Shown here in pieces: positions 37,704 through 48,900 of a DNA stretch of 64,000 bases. The notes beneath the pieces were generated by a model that saw nothing but the letters and a program-made list of their open reading frames with translations, did no database searches and had not been told where the DNA came from. Within the stretch, counting starts at the first letter, position 1. Each line of letters begins with the position of its first letter. Origin of the DNA: Epinephelus fuscoguttatus (taxonomy: Eukaryota > Chordata > Actinopteri > Perciformes > Serranidae). The stretch spans positions 3,304,922 through 3,368,921 of the forward strand of contig NC_064756.1 of NCBI RefSeq assembly GCF_011397635.1, in the 5' to 3' direction. The translations under genes were made by a program, and so were the position numbers.

Positions 37704-40407
37704 CCCTACAAGTGCTTGTTAAGTACTGAACGAAGCAGCTGGCCCACACAACAAAAGCAACACATGCCGTCTCTTTTCACGCAAGGCAGCGCACATTAAG
37801 CTCCAGCGCGTGTCCCTGTTAAAACGGGCGGGTTGGGGGCCGACTGTTGAGCTAAAAACAAAAGGAGCAGACCTCAGAGCCAACACACACACACACACAC
37901 ACACTGGAAACAACAGAAGCTCTAAGATCTCTCTTTTTTTTTGTCTTCCGCAGCCACCAGGAGCAGCGACAGCGTTGACAACTGCTTGACTTAACAATTT
38001 CAAGGCTGCTGGACAAAAAAATGAAGCGCCAAGGGTCCTATTCTCCACCCCCCCACCCCTACACACACACACACACACACACCTCCTCCCACACAGTCTG
38101 AAGAAACGTTAGGATAAAAACGGAGGGAGAGGAGGTGGAGGAGACTCACTGCTGTTACAAATAAACATTTTACAGCCAGTTTTGGTTCCGTAGTTGGTCT
38201 GGGACTGATGTGGTCTGCGGTCTGAACTTTTTTTATTTTAAATTTAAAATAATCTGCACTGCTGTCTGGAGAGCAAAGACAACAAGCAATGAAACGAAAC
38301 TCGAAACTTGACACTTAAGGCAACTTCCTACTGAGTTACAGGTTAGAAATAAAATCATGTTTAAGTCTCAACAAACTTGTTGCTGAAAACTTCCAACATC
38401 TCGTCCTTACAGGAATATTACAGGACTGTGTAGACATGAGATTAAGACACTAGAGCAGATGAAACACTCTCCAGTGTCACACAGTCACTACTAGCTTACT
38501 ATCAGGAGGTGAAACACAGATTAAACAACTAACTTAATGTTGCAGCAACACAATACAATATCCCATGTTGGATTATTTAGTCGCTGAACAAATCACAGAT
38601 ACAGATGGCAGAGACACAGCGAGCAGCAGTGAAAGGTCATCGTTCAGACTCACGGTCAGAGCAGTACTCGCCCCTCCAGCCCTCCAGGCAGCGGCGGCTC
38701 CCGTCGTCATCGCAGGTGTAGTGGCCAAAGGTGTCGTTGCGGGGCCGGCAGTAGGCGGAGCAGGCCTCACCGTGGTAGTGCTCAGTGCACACTACGTGGT
38801 AGGAGTAACGCAGCTCGCTCTGGTTGCCAAAGTGCACGTCCTGGGACCACTCCTCCCCGACGGTCAGCCTGCGGCGGGTCGCCAGCCGGCTGATGAGGTT
38901 GTTTTGGTTCTCTGGGTAAATGAGGGAGGAGATGGGGACAGTTTTTACTGTGTGAGGTCTGATTATAAAAGATATATCCTGAAGATGTGTTAAAACAGGT
39001 CGAAGAATGCAAGATCACTTTCAGGTTTTATGATACGCCTGTGGAGAGTTTATGTTTGTCTGTGGCTGAGTTTCTAGAGACCTGACTTTCATCTCCTGTG
39101 GTGTCTTCATGATGTTGCAATGAACACACTGACTTTACAGCAGGCAACACAAACTTCTCGTGTGATAAAACCTCTCATGACAAATCTGCAAAATGCACAG
39201 ATCTGTATCATCCTCTGTGTTCAAATGTAAACAGACAGCTCACACCTGGACTCCTGCAATAAAGTTGTGTTTACTTTCATCAAACATGAACTCTTCTCTC
39301 TGGACTGAGTTTTCAGAGGGAAAGAGCGCCGCTGTCGCCGCCTGGCGGTGACGCAGCGACACTACAGCAGCAGCAGCTGTATTTTACCTGTGGACTCGAG
39401 TCCTGAAGACTCCGCATTCCAGGCTTCAATGATCAGAGAGAAGGTCCCCTGAAACGAGAGGATCCATTAGTGACCAGGTCTGTCACACACACATGTTTCA
39501 TCCTGCAGGAAACTCATTCTTATGTTGCTCAGCTTCTACAAAGTAAAAGAAATTCATAATTCTTGTGACAAACGCCTCTGAATGTGACCTGTGAAATAAC
39601 TAAGACATGCTTTGTAAAGACTAATGTGAGCCGCTCAGATCACTGCAGGACTGAAGGTGATAAAATTCCGTCTTTTAAAGACAAACCGTGTGATTTTCGT
39701 CACCTACCGGCCACTTGAAGTGAAAGGGCACCCTGATGGGCGCGCTCCCGGAGATGGAGTTGGAGTCGGCGCCGAAGATCTCTGTGAGCGCGGTGCCGTA
39801 CGTGCACGGCGGCTCCGGGTTGATAACGTCCTGCGAGTGCTTGAGGCACACGCGGAAAAATATCTGGCAGTCCCGGGACTGGTAGCGACAGACGCCGCGG
39901 GAGCTGGTGAAGGAGTCGATCTTCAGCTCGAAGACCCCGGAGGTGAGGGCCTGAGGAGGGAGGAGAAGGGTCAGTAACGTGTCACCTCATGTGCAGATAT
40001 AGAAATGCACAAACGACAGAAGCACAGACACTCAGTCTGTAAAAGCTGGAAAATGTTCAACAATAAGCTGTCCTCCTTTCATTTCTGCAGACACTGGTGA
40101 TATGTGTGACTTCAGACTCTCTGTGCTGCATCATTTACAAGTCAGATATCCATACATATGAGAAAATAAAATATAAGTACTTCAGGTCCTGTAGAAATTA
40201 CGTTAAATTGTAAAAATAGCTCAGCGCGCTGCGCGTAAAAGCGCACGTGTCCAAACCCCGCGTCCCCAGAAAGAGCGGATAAGAACCAAACCAGCGCAGC
40301 TCTGAGGTGAAAAACACAAGTTGAATTCCTGTGAGTGTGCTGTCAGTGCTACTCACCGTCTGCGCTGATACAAACAGCAGGAGACACGACACTAACAAAC
40401 GCGCCAT
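19466..40407 (-). CDS. dlc: Delta-type Notch ligand, deltaC (complete, 10 coding exons)
   Basis: Single-pass cell-surface ligand that binds Notch on the neighbouring cell. Joined coding exons: 40407-40357, 39950-39708, 39448-39388, 38911-38654, 37482-37291, 32346-32177, 31929-31713, 21918-21168, 20900-20786, 19471-19466; total 2064 nt, 687 aa. All junctions are GT-AG and all phases fit. Order: signal peptide (1-17 and on), MNNL domain ([11 protein letters not shown]), DSL domain with the six-cysteine pattern ending GWRGEYC, eight EGF repeats, a membrane span ([20 protein letters not shown]) followed by RQLRRGR, then a tail of about 145 residues ending IATEV-like (FATEV), a PDZ ligand. Residue-level likeness is greatest to zebrafish deltaC. 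The neighbour timm50, in the same order as human TIMM50-DLL3, suggests it sits in the DLL3 position. Start chosen for its strong context (G at -3 and +4) and signal peptide. Confidence 0.97.
20786..20900 (-). CDS. dlc: dlc exon 9: C-terminal tail
   Basis: 115 nt, [20 protein letters not shown] then [18 protein letters not shown]. Acceptor CTGACAG. The 267-nt intron before it holds a (TG)n run. Donor GTGAGG directly follows the ATE codons. Confidence 0.94.
21168..21918 (-). CDS. dlc: dlc exon 8: EGF 6-8, membrane span, most of the tail
   Basis: 751 nt. Joins as [14 protein letters not shown], then EGF7 (calcium type, [16 protein letters not shown]) and EGF8, a Pro/Gly-rich stalk, the membrane span and a cytosolic part with [17 protein letters not shown] and the EKEAFLIP and NKDAALVE motifs shared by Delta tails. 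Acceptor CTCTGCAG. Donor GTAAGG; reading through it meets TAA at once, giving a tail ending KFDV. Confidence 0.96.
22222..22705. mobile_element. MITE in dlc intron 7
   Basis: Ends CTGCATTTCCACTGCATGGT and ACCATGCAGTGTAAATGAG are imperfect inverted repeats. Inside is an 18-bp perfect palindrome, GTACCAGGTACCTGGTAC (22290-22307). Noncoding, probably hAT-derived. Confidence 0.65.
25666..25711. repeat. (CA)n microsatellite in dlc intron 7
   Basis: About 23 uninterrupted CA units. Confidence 0.95.
27328..27362. repeat. perfect 14-bp hairpin in dlc intron 7
   Basis: CAGCCAAATGCTGG, a 7-nt loop, then CCAGCATTTGGCTG. Not linked to visible transposon ends. Confidence 0.8.
28459..28500. repeat. (TA)n microsatellite in dlc intron 7
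   Basis: AT dinucleotide run with a single-base interruption. Confidence 0.9.
30055..30208. mobile_element. 154-bp MITE in dlc intron 7
   Basis: Perfect 23-bp inverted ends, AAGGTGCAGTTTGTGATTCT... and its complement finishing TCACAAACTGCACCTT. No coding content. Target duplication unclear. Confidence 0.88.
31713..31929 (-). CDS. dlc: dlc exon 7: rest of EGF 4, EGF 5, start of EGF 6
   Basis: 217 nt, [20 protein letters not shown], then EGF5 ([14 protein letters not shown]) and [12 protein letters not shown]. Acceptor CCTCCAG, donor GTATGA; ends in phase 1 before a 9.8-kb intron. Confidence 0.96.
32177..32346 (-). CDS. dlc: dlc exon 6: EGF 3 and start of EGF 4
   Basis: 170 nt, [20 protein letters not shown] to [13 protein letters not shown], ends in phase 0. 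Acceptor CTCCAG, donor GTAAGC. EGF4 has the calcium-binding [10 protein letters not shown] pattern. Confidence 0.96.
32347..37290 (-). other. dlc: dlc intron 5 (4.9 kb)
   Basis: No coding exon seen inside. AT-rich, with a short repeat-like phrase (GCGGCCCCTGGCCTCTTGTC) near 36226. At 36955-36990 a homeodomain-like TTAATTAAC sits 3 bp before a proneural-type E-box CATCTG. Confidence 0.6.
37291..37482 (-). CDS. dlc: dlc exon 5: EGF repeats 1 and 2 in one exon
   Basis: 192 nt encoding [20 protein letters not shown] then [20 protein letters not shown] and on to GGLYCDQ. In DLL1 and DLL4, as I recall, this stretch is two exons of 61 and 131 nt, which add to exactly 192. No intron-like gap exists here. 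Acceptor ATCAG; a second in-frame AG 12 nt downstream would delete the first EGF1 cysteine and is unlikely. Donor GTGCGT. Confidence 0.93.
37483..38653 (-). other. dlc: dlc intron 4 with three (CA)n arrays
   Basis: (CA)n at about 37653-37701, 37883-37904 and 38060-38082, plus a purine-rich GGAGGGAGGG tract near 37515. No exon seen. Confidence 0.8.
38654..38911 (-). CDS. dlc: dlc exon 4: DSL domain
   Basis: 258 nt. [20 protein letters not shown] leads into the DSL domain ([49 protein letters not shown]), the module that engages Notch EGF11-12. All six DSL cysteines and the GW-G signature are present, unlike mammalian DLL3, whose DSL is degenerate. Acceptor TACCCAG, donor GTGAGT. Confidence 0.97.
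39388..39448 (-). CDS. dlc: dlc exon 3: end of MNNL
   Basis: 61 nt, the size typical of this exon in Delta genes. Encodes [20 protein letters not shown] plus one base (phase 1). Acceptor TTTCAG, donor GTAAAA. Confidence 0.95.
39708..39950 (-). CDS. dlc: dlc exon 2: MNNL domain
   Basis: 81 codons, [20 protein letters not shown] onward, with the [13 protein letters not shown] motif and PPCTYG turn of the Notch-ligand N-terminal (C2-like) module that contacts Notch and membrane. Acceptor CTCCTCAG, donor GTAGGT. Confidence 0.96.
40357..40407 (-). CDS. dlc: dlc exon 1: signal peptide
   Basis: Encodes [17 protein letters not shown], a hydrophobic leader with a basic residue near the start. Donor GTGAGT at 40356-40351; ends in phase 0. 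Confidence 0.95.
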
Positions 40408-40693
40408 GGCGTGTCGGCACGGAGCGTCCAGCACAGAAAGCTCCGGAGCTCCACGGAATAATAAGTGCGTAAATCCAAACGGGTCCACAGGAAACAGACA
40501 CTGGAGGAGTAAAAATTCAACAGGCTCCGCAGAGAAACGCGGCTTCACGGAGAGAGGTGTGTGTGATTGTGTGTGTGCGTATATGTATGTGTGTGTGTGT
40601 GTCCGCGGGCTGGATGGAGGAAAATAAAACCACGAGAGTAAAGATCCGCTCGGCTGCTGAACTCTGGACTGTAACAGCTGCGTTACACCTCCG

Positions 40694-40700
40694 CTTTATA
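40694..40700 (-). promoter_or_regulatory. dlc: TATA box of the dlc promoter
   Basis: Minus-strand GTATAAAGC about 290 bp upstream of the dlc ATG; predicts a start site near 40665-40670 and a 5'UTR of about 260 nt without an intron. A CACGAG (Hes/Her-type) motif at 40631-40636 lies just downstream. Confidence 0.6.
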
Positions 40701-41365
40701 CTGCGGAGGAGCGGGGGGAGGAGGAGGGCTGTGCGTGGGGGAGGGGAGGGGGGAGCGCTGCAAAAAAAAAAAAGTCCACCTGAAGGAAACTCCTCCTCTG
40801 CCGCCGCTGCCGCTGCTGCTGCTCAGAAACAGAAACTTTTAATTCACTTCTTCAGTCAGTCTCAACTTCCTGTCCAGCAGGAGGAGCGCCTTCAGCCTGC
40901 GGGCGCACATTTTACTACAAATCAGGTGCGGCAGTTTCCGATCAGTGCTCACAGCGCGCCACCACTTTATTCTTTTATTTTACATGATTGATTTGAACCT
41001 TTCCAGGCAGCTGAGACCTGCACAGACATGAGTGAAGCTGCTGTGAAACCCAGCGTCATGGTTAGGCTTCAAGTCTCTGCGTCCTGAACACATGAACTGT
41101 CAGTTAAAGCAGCGGTGGAAGGTGGGACATTTCTTGCAGTGTGGAGTGCCGAGGAGTCTTCTATCAACCCTGCATGGTAGCAGGAGGAGGGAGGAGGAGG
41201 AGGGAGGGGGGAGTAACAGGGGCCCCCGCTTTGATTCGCTTTCACCGCCGAGGGGACAATTACAGCGGGGCAATAGAACAAACTGTCAGGCGACAGCAGC
41301 AGCCTGAGCGGCCAAACGCTCCTTTTACTGCCTCCCCCCGGTCAACCGGAGAGCGTCACACACAC

Positions 41366-41405
<40 letters not shown>

Positions 41406-41640
41406 CAGTCATTTATAAACCTTCCCACACAAAATTAAACACAGATTTTTGATACCAACTTAGGGACTGTTCTTTACTTATGAGAGGAGGATGGCCGGGG
41501 TGTGATGTCATTCGTGTAAATGGTTCATTTTTGGCCAAATTTTAAATGAAGACGTACAATAAAGTGATTTTGGTGGAATGTCACTGTTATAAGCTCAGAT
41601 GTCGTTTTGTTTTTTCTTTTGTCTGTCTGTATTTTTATGT
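40701..41640. repeat. dlc upstream region: GC-rich, with (CA)n 41361-41404
   Basis: GC-rich purine tracts (GGAGGAGGAGGG), an A-run at 40763-40773, GCTGCCGCTGCTGCTGCT at about 40805 and a CA array. A TGTGGGAA site (minus strand of 41422-41429) matches the RBPJ/CSL consensus, but such 8-mers are expected a few times per window. Likely proximal promoter. Confidence 0.5.
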
Positions 41641-42300
41641 GTCCGGGGTTGTTCTCATTCCAAAGTCGTCAAATCTCGCCACCTTGTCAGTGATTTCGGC
41701 CTCAGACACTGACGCCTATAAAGCCACCTTTCATGGCAGTATGCTTCTCGTCATCAAAGTCCAGTGCTTGATCAGTGATTCCCAGCGTCAGGTGTCAACG
41801 ACACAAACCTGTCCTTTCACGTCAGCATGATACGTGGCCACTACATGTTGGAATATTTTAACCTGCAGCAAATGATCGGCTGGGACACACTGCTGCCCAC
41901 GTGAGCAGCTCTGCTCAGGGTCTCGGCCAACCTGGTCTCACTCTGAAGTCATTGAAAACCAGTGCTTGGTCAGTGACTTCCGGTATCAGACACTAACGAA
42001 AAAGCTGCCCTTTCACGTCGGCATGATGAGCATTCTGCGGCATTAGCGGGACACACGGTGGAACAACAACAAAAGTTAAGGGGATGGAGGTCTGAGTGGG
42101 GCGGGTGGAAGGGTGGTGGACAGGTCCAACAACCACTGACTGTCAGCCAGGAGGCTGGTGTTCACTTCCTGTAAGCCAAACCCTGTTCTTTTGTCCTGGA
42201 CGCAACCACGTTTTTGTTGGACTGCTGAAGCTCAGATGTGGTGACCTTTTCATCATCGTACACAGTGTGTCCAAGGACCGTCGGACATTTTAAAATCAAA
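41640..42300. repeat. dispersed mosaic repeat, copy 1 (inverted, permuted modules)
   Basis: Modules such as TCAGTGATTTCGGCCTCAGACAC, written here only in part, and GGTCTCACTCTGAAGTCATT recur as reverse complements at 45060-45590, but in a different order. Noncoding. Confidence 0.75.
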
Positions 42301-43635
42301 TGACAAGTTCTGTTTTTTACACTTTGTGGCTGTGATGAATGGAGGTTTACATGTTCCTCCTCTTAGTCAGAATAAAGAAACTTGGGTCTCTCCCCAGTGC
42401 TTAAAAAATATTTGACATGCCTCCTCCTTTAGCACCTCCTTCTGTCATCAATAACAAACAGTCCCTAACAAACAAACAGCCCAGTTATTAATAGTTCCTG
42501 GTGCTAATAAAGGCTCAGTAAGGATTTGAAATGGACACTGTGATGTGTCACAGTCACCAGTCTGCATGACAGTGACGTTACAGCAGATATCACAGCGTGC
42601 ACAGTGTGAAGTGGTAAAAACTTTAAGAGATAAAACCAAGTGAAGTGCGAGCAGGTCACTGTTCACTGACATCAGAGACATGAAGTTCACAACAGACGAG
42701 ACACAGACATGATGAGTCACTGTAAGAATATTAAAGGAATATTACAAAGATATTAGACGACAGTCATTTTAAAGTGTCCATCAAACACACTCTCTGTTCT
42801 CCTCGTGTCGCGTGTCACAGACGGGTTTTGTTAACACACGGACGATTAATGCTCCTCAAGGGAGGAGAGAGAATCAGAGAGGAGGGCTGGATCTGGAGAC
42901 GCCAGATACATTTTTAAGTGTGTGTGTGTGTGTGTGTGTGTCCCAGCTGTATGATAATGACCTCCTCCAGGGTGTGGAGCTGCTCTGTCATTAACATGGA
43001 GTTCATTTTCAAACTGTCTCCATTCACTGTGAACATGTGAATAAAGTTTTTGGCGCCACCAAACTCCAGAAGTCCTCAAACTTACCGCACTGAGTACGAT
43101 ACTGAGCACTCCTGCAATTTGATATTCTTTATTTTCATTTTATTTCTTGTATATTTTAAATTTTAGTGCTACTCATTTTGTATATATTTTATATTTTTGT
43201 CCACATACTGTTTGGTTGCTGCTGTAACGTAAGAATTTCCCAGTTTGGGATCAATAATCTTATCTTAAATTTAAGTGTTCCATTTTTCTATCTTTGTCCT
43301 TCTCCTACATCTCAGAGAGAATATTGTACTTTTCACTACGTTTAATTTCCAGTGTGCACTTTGCAGATTCAGGTTTCACCGACTCAGTCGCCAGAAAAAA
43401 TATTGTACTTTTTACTGCACTACATTCATCTGATGACTTTAGTTACTTCACAGATTCAGAGTATTAATAAAATTATAATAAAGGTAAATTATGTGATGTT
43501 ACAGATTCATTCATCCTGAATAAAGCCATTAAATAAAATGAGTCACAATTTATTTGAGTTTAAAAACTCGTTAAACTTCTTCCACTGCTGAGTATCTGTA
43601 ATAAACCCACAGGTGTGACACGAGGACAGGTGACC

Positions 43636-43674
<39 letters not shown>

Positions 43675-43827
43675 GCCCCCCCTCCTGTTTTTTTTTTTTT
43701 TTTTGGCGCTCGCGACCCACCTCGCCCTCTATTGTCATACTAATGAGGGCAGCGCGTGCCTCCGCTGGCTCTGACTTTAACCCCCCACCACCACCCATCC
43801 AAACCCCACCCACGGCACGAGGCACGC

Positions 43828-43892
<65 letters not shown>

Positions 43893-44156
43893 CAAGCCTC
43901 CCATTGTCACCGTGCTTGTATCCAGACGTGTGTGTGTGTCCTGTGGCGGCGCGAGACAAAAGCTGCGCATAGATGAATGAGATGAGACAAGCCCGCACGC
44001 GGACTGTAAACAACGATCCAAACAATGAATGAAAGTTGTCTTCGCGCGCGTGCATCCGCGTGCCACCGGCCAGGTTTTAATTTACCATAAACAACAACAT
44101 CAGTAAGAACAGCAGTGGAGTCAGTAAACATGACGTCACGCTGAAGAGAAGTAGCT
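42301..44156. repeat. noncoding block with microsatellites
   Basis: (GT)n 42922-42941, (TG)n 43638-43672, T-run 43690-43704, (CA)n 43830-43891. A LINE-tail-like phrase ending TGGGATCAATAATCTTATCT sits at about 43235-43257. The sequence between the arrays at 43705-43830 is less repetitive. No genes. Confidence 0.75.
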
Positions 44157-44191
44157 ACAAACAAACAAACAAACAAACAAACAAACAAACA
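44157..44191. repeat. (AAAC)n microsatellite
   Basis: About eight AAAC units. Confidence 0.95.
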
Positions 44192-44629
44192 TGAGCCCGC
44201 AGACTGTTCCTGATCACTGTGACGTCAACATACTTTTGTTTTAGGAAAATAAAAGCGGTGCAGGTCACGTGATCTGTGATGTAATGTGTGATCTCACATG
44301 AAGTAAAGCTGCAGTGAGCTCATACAGAAAACATGTCTACAGTCTGCTGTACATGTTTCACCTCATATGACCTGACAGGGGAGACCGGGGTTGGCTGGCA
44401 CCAGCAACACGCCACAGTAATAACATTACTTTCTCCAGTAAGGAGTAGTGTAACTGATTACTGATAACATTTCAGTAATGACATTACAGTTCCCCCAAAA
44501 CCAAACAGCTCGTTACAACATCACTTTGGTCATCACCCACGACTGACTTGAAAACAACAATCAAAACAACAGATTCATCTTCGTTGATGTCGCGCTGTGT
44601 GTCCATGTCACATGGCAGCGAGCTAGTTT
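44192..44629. other. noncoding stretch, nothing recognised
   Basis: No frames of note, repeats with ends, or RNA genes. Confidence 0.5.
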
Positions 44630-45595
44630 GGACAACACATTCTCACTCCGACCTTGTCACATGTCTCCGCCAAGTCGTGGACTTTCCACATCAAGATATG
44701 ACGTGACGTTTTCAAAATACACTCCTGTTTTCACAGGAAATGTACAGTTTGCATACAGTCTCTTTCAAAATAAAAGCACTACGTCATACAACATCGAGAA
44801 TTGATGTTTTTTTTTTTTTCTCAACAAATGCACATAGTTGGGTTTAAGAACAAAGAGCAGGGTTTGGCTTTACAGTTTTACAGAAGCAGGTGAAAGTTAG
44901 TGGTTGTTGGACCCAGCCACCAATCCTCCATCTGCCGCCTTAACAGTCGTTGTTGTCCAGCCGTGTTTCCCTCTGACACCGCCGGGCGCCAGTAAACAAC
45001 TACTGTGACCTGCAGTGTATCGTGCCGATGTGAAAGGGCGGCATTTTCATCTGTGTCTGACGCTGGAAGTCACTGATCAAGCGCACCAATTTCGACGACT
45101 TTAGAGTGAGACCAGGTTGTACGAAAGGACCCATGGCCGCCTGGTCACGCGTCATGCTGCAGTGACAGGTGGCTTTTGGTGTCTGAGGCCGAAATCACTG
45201 ACAAAGTTGTGGGATATGACGACTTGGAAATGAGAATGAGCTCAGTCACATTATGTGCGGGTTTGACTCTACAATCTTACTGGAAGCAAACACCGGCCTC
45301 CTGGGTGAAAGTTGGTGGTTGATGCCCCCCCCCCAACATGCCTACATGGACTTCCACTGCCTTAATTGTAATGTTGTCCCACTGCGTGTCCCCTGATGAC
45401 ATGTATGTATGGATCATGCAAAAGCGTGCCAGTGTCTGACACCAGAGGTCACCGACCAAGTGCCACTATTCAGTGACTTCAGAGTGAGACCAGGTTAGAC
45501 CAGACGCAGCTGAACAGCACTGCTCACGCGGGCAGTGTGGCCCTGATGTTACACTTTCATTTGCTGCTGGTTAAAATATTCCAACATTAATTTTT
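44630..45595. repeat. dispersed mosaic repeat, copy 2
   Basis: Starts ACATTCTCACTCCGACCTTG, contains CACAGGAAATGTACAGTTTG and the phrase CTTTCAAAATAAAAGCACTA, then the modules shared inverted with 41640-42050. Same start and body as the copies at 48425 and 50742. Confidence 0.85.
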
Positions 45596-48424
45596 CCAGG
45601 GAAATAAAAGAGTGAACGTGTGCCGACCGTCCTGGTCTCCCCTCACCTGCTGCATGATCAGCTGCTGCTCACTGTTACAGGTGGAGCTGACATGTTCCTG
45701 TGCATGACTGATGGTTTCTGTGTGTCTCTGTTGGCTGCTGCAGCACCTGACTGTCCCCTCAGGAAACAGAAGAGGCTCCTTATCTTAATAACTTCATCTC
45801 CAGCCAAGAAAAAACTTTTGTTTTCATGTTGTTGCTGATGTGAGTGAAACATATTAGTTTCTCCAGCAGCAGCTCATGAACATCAGCTGATTTCTCCAGT
45901 TTCTCTTATAATACTGCTCATTAATGTGACGCACGCGCCCGTCCATCACACGCAGAATAATAACAATACCTGCTCAGCACGTGCAGCGTCCGCTCCCTGG
46001 AGAGCACGGAGGGGGACGCGTGCACACAACACCAGGAAGCATCGTCTCCATCAGCCCACAATATGCACATCTTCGATCGCGCGCCATCTGCTTATCGATC
46101 CTCCCCCACCTCCTCCTCCTCCTCCTCCTCCTCCTGCAGGTCGTCAGATTCCACAAAAGACAAGGCACGCCACGCGCCCCTCTGTCCCCTGTCACTTTGG
46201 TCCGTCACGCGCACGTCAGCATCAAACCGCGTGCTCAAACACAGAGTGAAGTTCTGTGATTGTGAACAGATGTGATCCATTGGATCCAATTAAACCGGAC
46301 ACTCAGCAAAATGGATTTAAAATGAGGGTTTGATTCACAGACATGTTTGTTTTATTTTTCTAAAATCAGAACCACAACTTTTATTTTATTTTTAATATTA
46401 TTTTTTAATGTTTTACTTTATTTTATTTTTTTTGTTTTTACATTTTATTTTTTAAATGTAGGCCTATTTTTTTTTATTTTATTTGAATTTATTTTATTTC
46501 ATTTTTTAATGTTATTTTATTTTATTCTTTTATTTATACCTGATAATATGGCTGTGTAAAAATACTCTGTTAACAAAGTCCAGATTTCCAAATGTTGCTG
46601 AAGTGAATGCACAATTAGCATCAGAATATACTTAAAGAACTTGAAGTACTAATTCTGCAGAATAATATTTATTATACTATCTTATCATAATTATTGATGC
46701 ATTAATGCGTCTTTATAAACTGCGGGGTGATTTAATCTGTAATAATACATCATAACTAAAGCTGTAATATAAATGTAGTGCAGTAGAAATACACAGTAAC
46801 TTCTTCTTCTTCTTCTTCTTCTTCTCTCTTTAATCTGAGCACCTTTTGTCCTCACACGTGCCCAAATGGTCCTAAAAGAGGCGGCACGCGAGCTTTTGTT
46901 GAGGTGAGAGAACACGCGGCGCGTGCTCAGGAGGAGGAGGAGGAGGAGGAGGTGTGACAGAGACCGACCCGTGGGAAAGTCTGCGGAGGTGTGAGCGGAG
47001 AGGAGCTCATACATGTGCGCGAGGTGTGGAGACTGACACCTGTGCAGACATGCGCACACCGCGGCGAGACAAACGGCTCCTCTTCACGGGCTCCGGACTG
47101 TAACTAACAAATACACGGACATCACAATATATATATCACAGACAAGAGCTTTTTACCTGCGGATCATGGCTCGACTCAGCCCCGCCCCCTTTTCACCTGA
47201 GGAGACAGAAGGTGGAAGATGATTGGCTGCTCAGGAGCTCAGGTTCATTCATGGAAAGACAAATTATTTGATGCAACTTTTGTTATTAAAAAGACAAATT
47301 TAACATCTGAAATTTTTATTTTCAAATATATAAATACAAGTTTTAGATAAATAGACATTTATTAAAATAAACAACAATATAACAAACAGTTTAATGAAAT
47401 TAATGTTTTAAGTAAGCAGGTGTAGAGGTGTAAACTCACAAATAAAACATTACAGTAGCAAAGGACTTTTATTTTATTGAAAATAAAGAAATTTTAACCA
47501 CAAATTTCTGCAGAAAAATTCAACTGTTGCTGGAAATCAAGTTCCTGATGCTCAAAATGTGGCTGCAAAGGACCCCCGACCTCTGAGTCACATGTCGCTC
47601 CTCAGTCCTGATATAAAACCTGCCCTGGACTAATTGTGTGTCATCAGCGGCCTCGGCTCATCACAGCATCCTGAAGGTGTCACTTCTCTGTCCTGCTGTT
47701 AGCATCTGACAGCTAAACAAGCCGAGCTGCTGCAGGGCAAATGGTCGGACTCATAAACCTCCTCTCTGCTGCGCTGTTCCCGAGTTCACACCTGCAGGAC
47801 ACACCGCTGTGGGAACGTGAGTGGAGACGTGAGACTGAAAAGTACTTTGATCGATTTGTTTGACTGATCAGAAGAATATGGACATGTCTGAGACAGCAGG
47901 GTGAGAGGGTGAAGATTTAACTTCCACAGAGGAGGGTGGGGGTCCTCCGCCACAAAATATTGAATTTTTATGAACCAATTTGTTCTCTGCCTGCATTTAT
48001 TTTGGGTGGAAATGTCTTATATGTCGTCAATATAAAATTCTGGAGTGCCTACAGTGGACTCCCGTTTTAAACCCTTGAGTTCGGCATCTTGGTCGTCACA
48101 TCCACACTGAAGTTCATTTATAACCTAACGTCAGCTTTTTCCTTTTGGCGACTGCGTTTATGCTCAAAAATAATAAAAGTGGTGTTCATTAGTGAAGATT
48201 ATTTTGCTGAACAAAACATGTAAGTATCATAAAAGTTTGTTTTCCACAGTTTACTTTCTGCAGTAATTCAAAATCCAATGGAGAAATCCTGCAGGACTGA
48301 CGAGGGAGCGGGGCGACGCTAACTTCTGCATCAGCCTCCCAGAGCGCCAAAATATGCAGCTTCAGCACCATGTAGCATCTGTTTGAGACGCACTGAGCTG
48401 TCCACCATTTAAAATGTAAACCCT
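45596..48424. repeat. intergenic block: trinucleotide runs, T-rich tract, CpG-rich part
   Basis: (CTC)n 46103-46137, T-rich low complexity 46347-46550, (TTC)n 46801-46823, (GGA)n 46929-46953. 45930-46230 and 46840-47100 are CpG-rich with GCGCG clusters, possibly regulatory or a cryptic promoter. Frames across the repeats encode only homopolymer-like peptides. CSL-type CGTGGGAA at 46970-46977 and TGTGGGAA at 47808-47815 are noted without weight. Confidence 0.6.
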
Positions 48425-48900
48425 CAACACATTCTCACTGCGACCTCGTCACATGTCCACGTCTGGTCATGGACTTTCCACGTCCACATATGACGTCCAA
48501 GGTACCCTGGGTGTGTTGGTTGTTGACGTTCTGGGACGCCGTGTCAACTTCAGCCTGTTACATGCATTGTCTGTTTTCAAAATACACTTCTGTTTTCACA
48601 GGAAATGTACAGTTTGTTACAGTCTCTTTCAAAATAAAAGCACTACGTCGGTACAACACCGTGATTTGCTGTTTTTTTTCCCTTCAACAACAAACACGTG
48701 GTTGGGTTTAGGTAAAAAGAACAGGGTTTGGCTTTATAAGCCTGTGGAGAGCGAACACCAGCCTCCTGGGTGAAAGTCGATGATTGTTGGACCCATCCAC
48801 CACTGATCCCTCCAGCCCTACTCGGACTTCCACCACCTTAACTTTCGTTGCTGTCCCACCATTGGTTTCCCCCTGACACCACTGGGCTCTGTTAAATGAT
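48425..48900. repeat. dispersed mosaic repeat, copy 3
   Basis: Begins ACATTCTCACTGCGACCTCG, then ACGTCCAAGGTACCCTGGGT and the CACAGGAAATGTACAGTTTG body shared with copies 2 and 4. Confidence 0.88.

Noticed and set aside
40198..40548. N-terminally extended dlc protein starting upstream of 40407
   Set aside because: The upstream in-frame codon is GTG, not ATG; the ATG at 40407 has strong context and a proper signal peptide.
46691..47059. 122-codon minus-strand frame in the CpG-rich part upstream of dlc
   Set aside because: Dominated by poly-Leu and poly-Arg from GGA and TTC repeats, with no domain.
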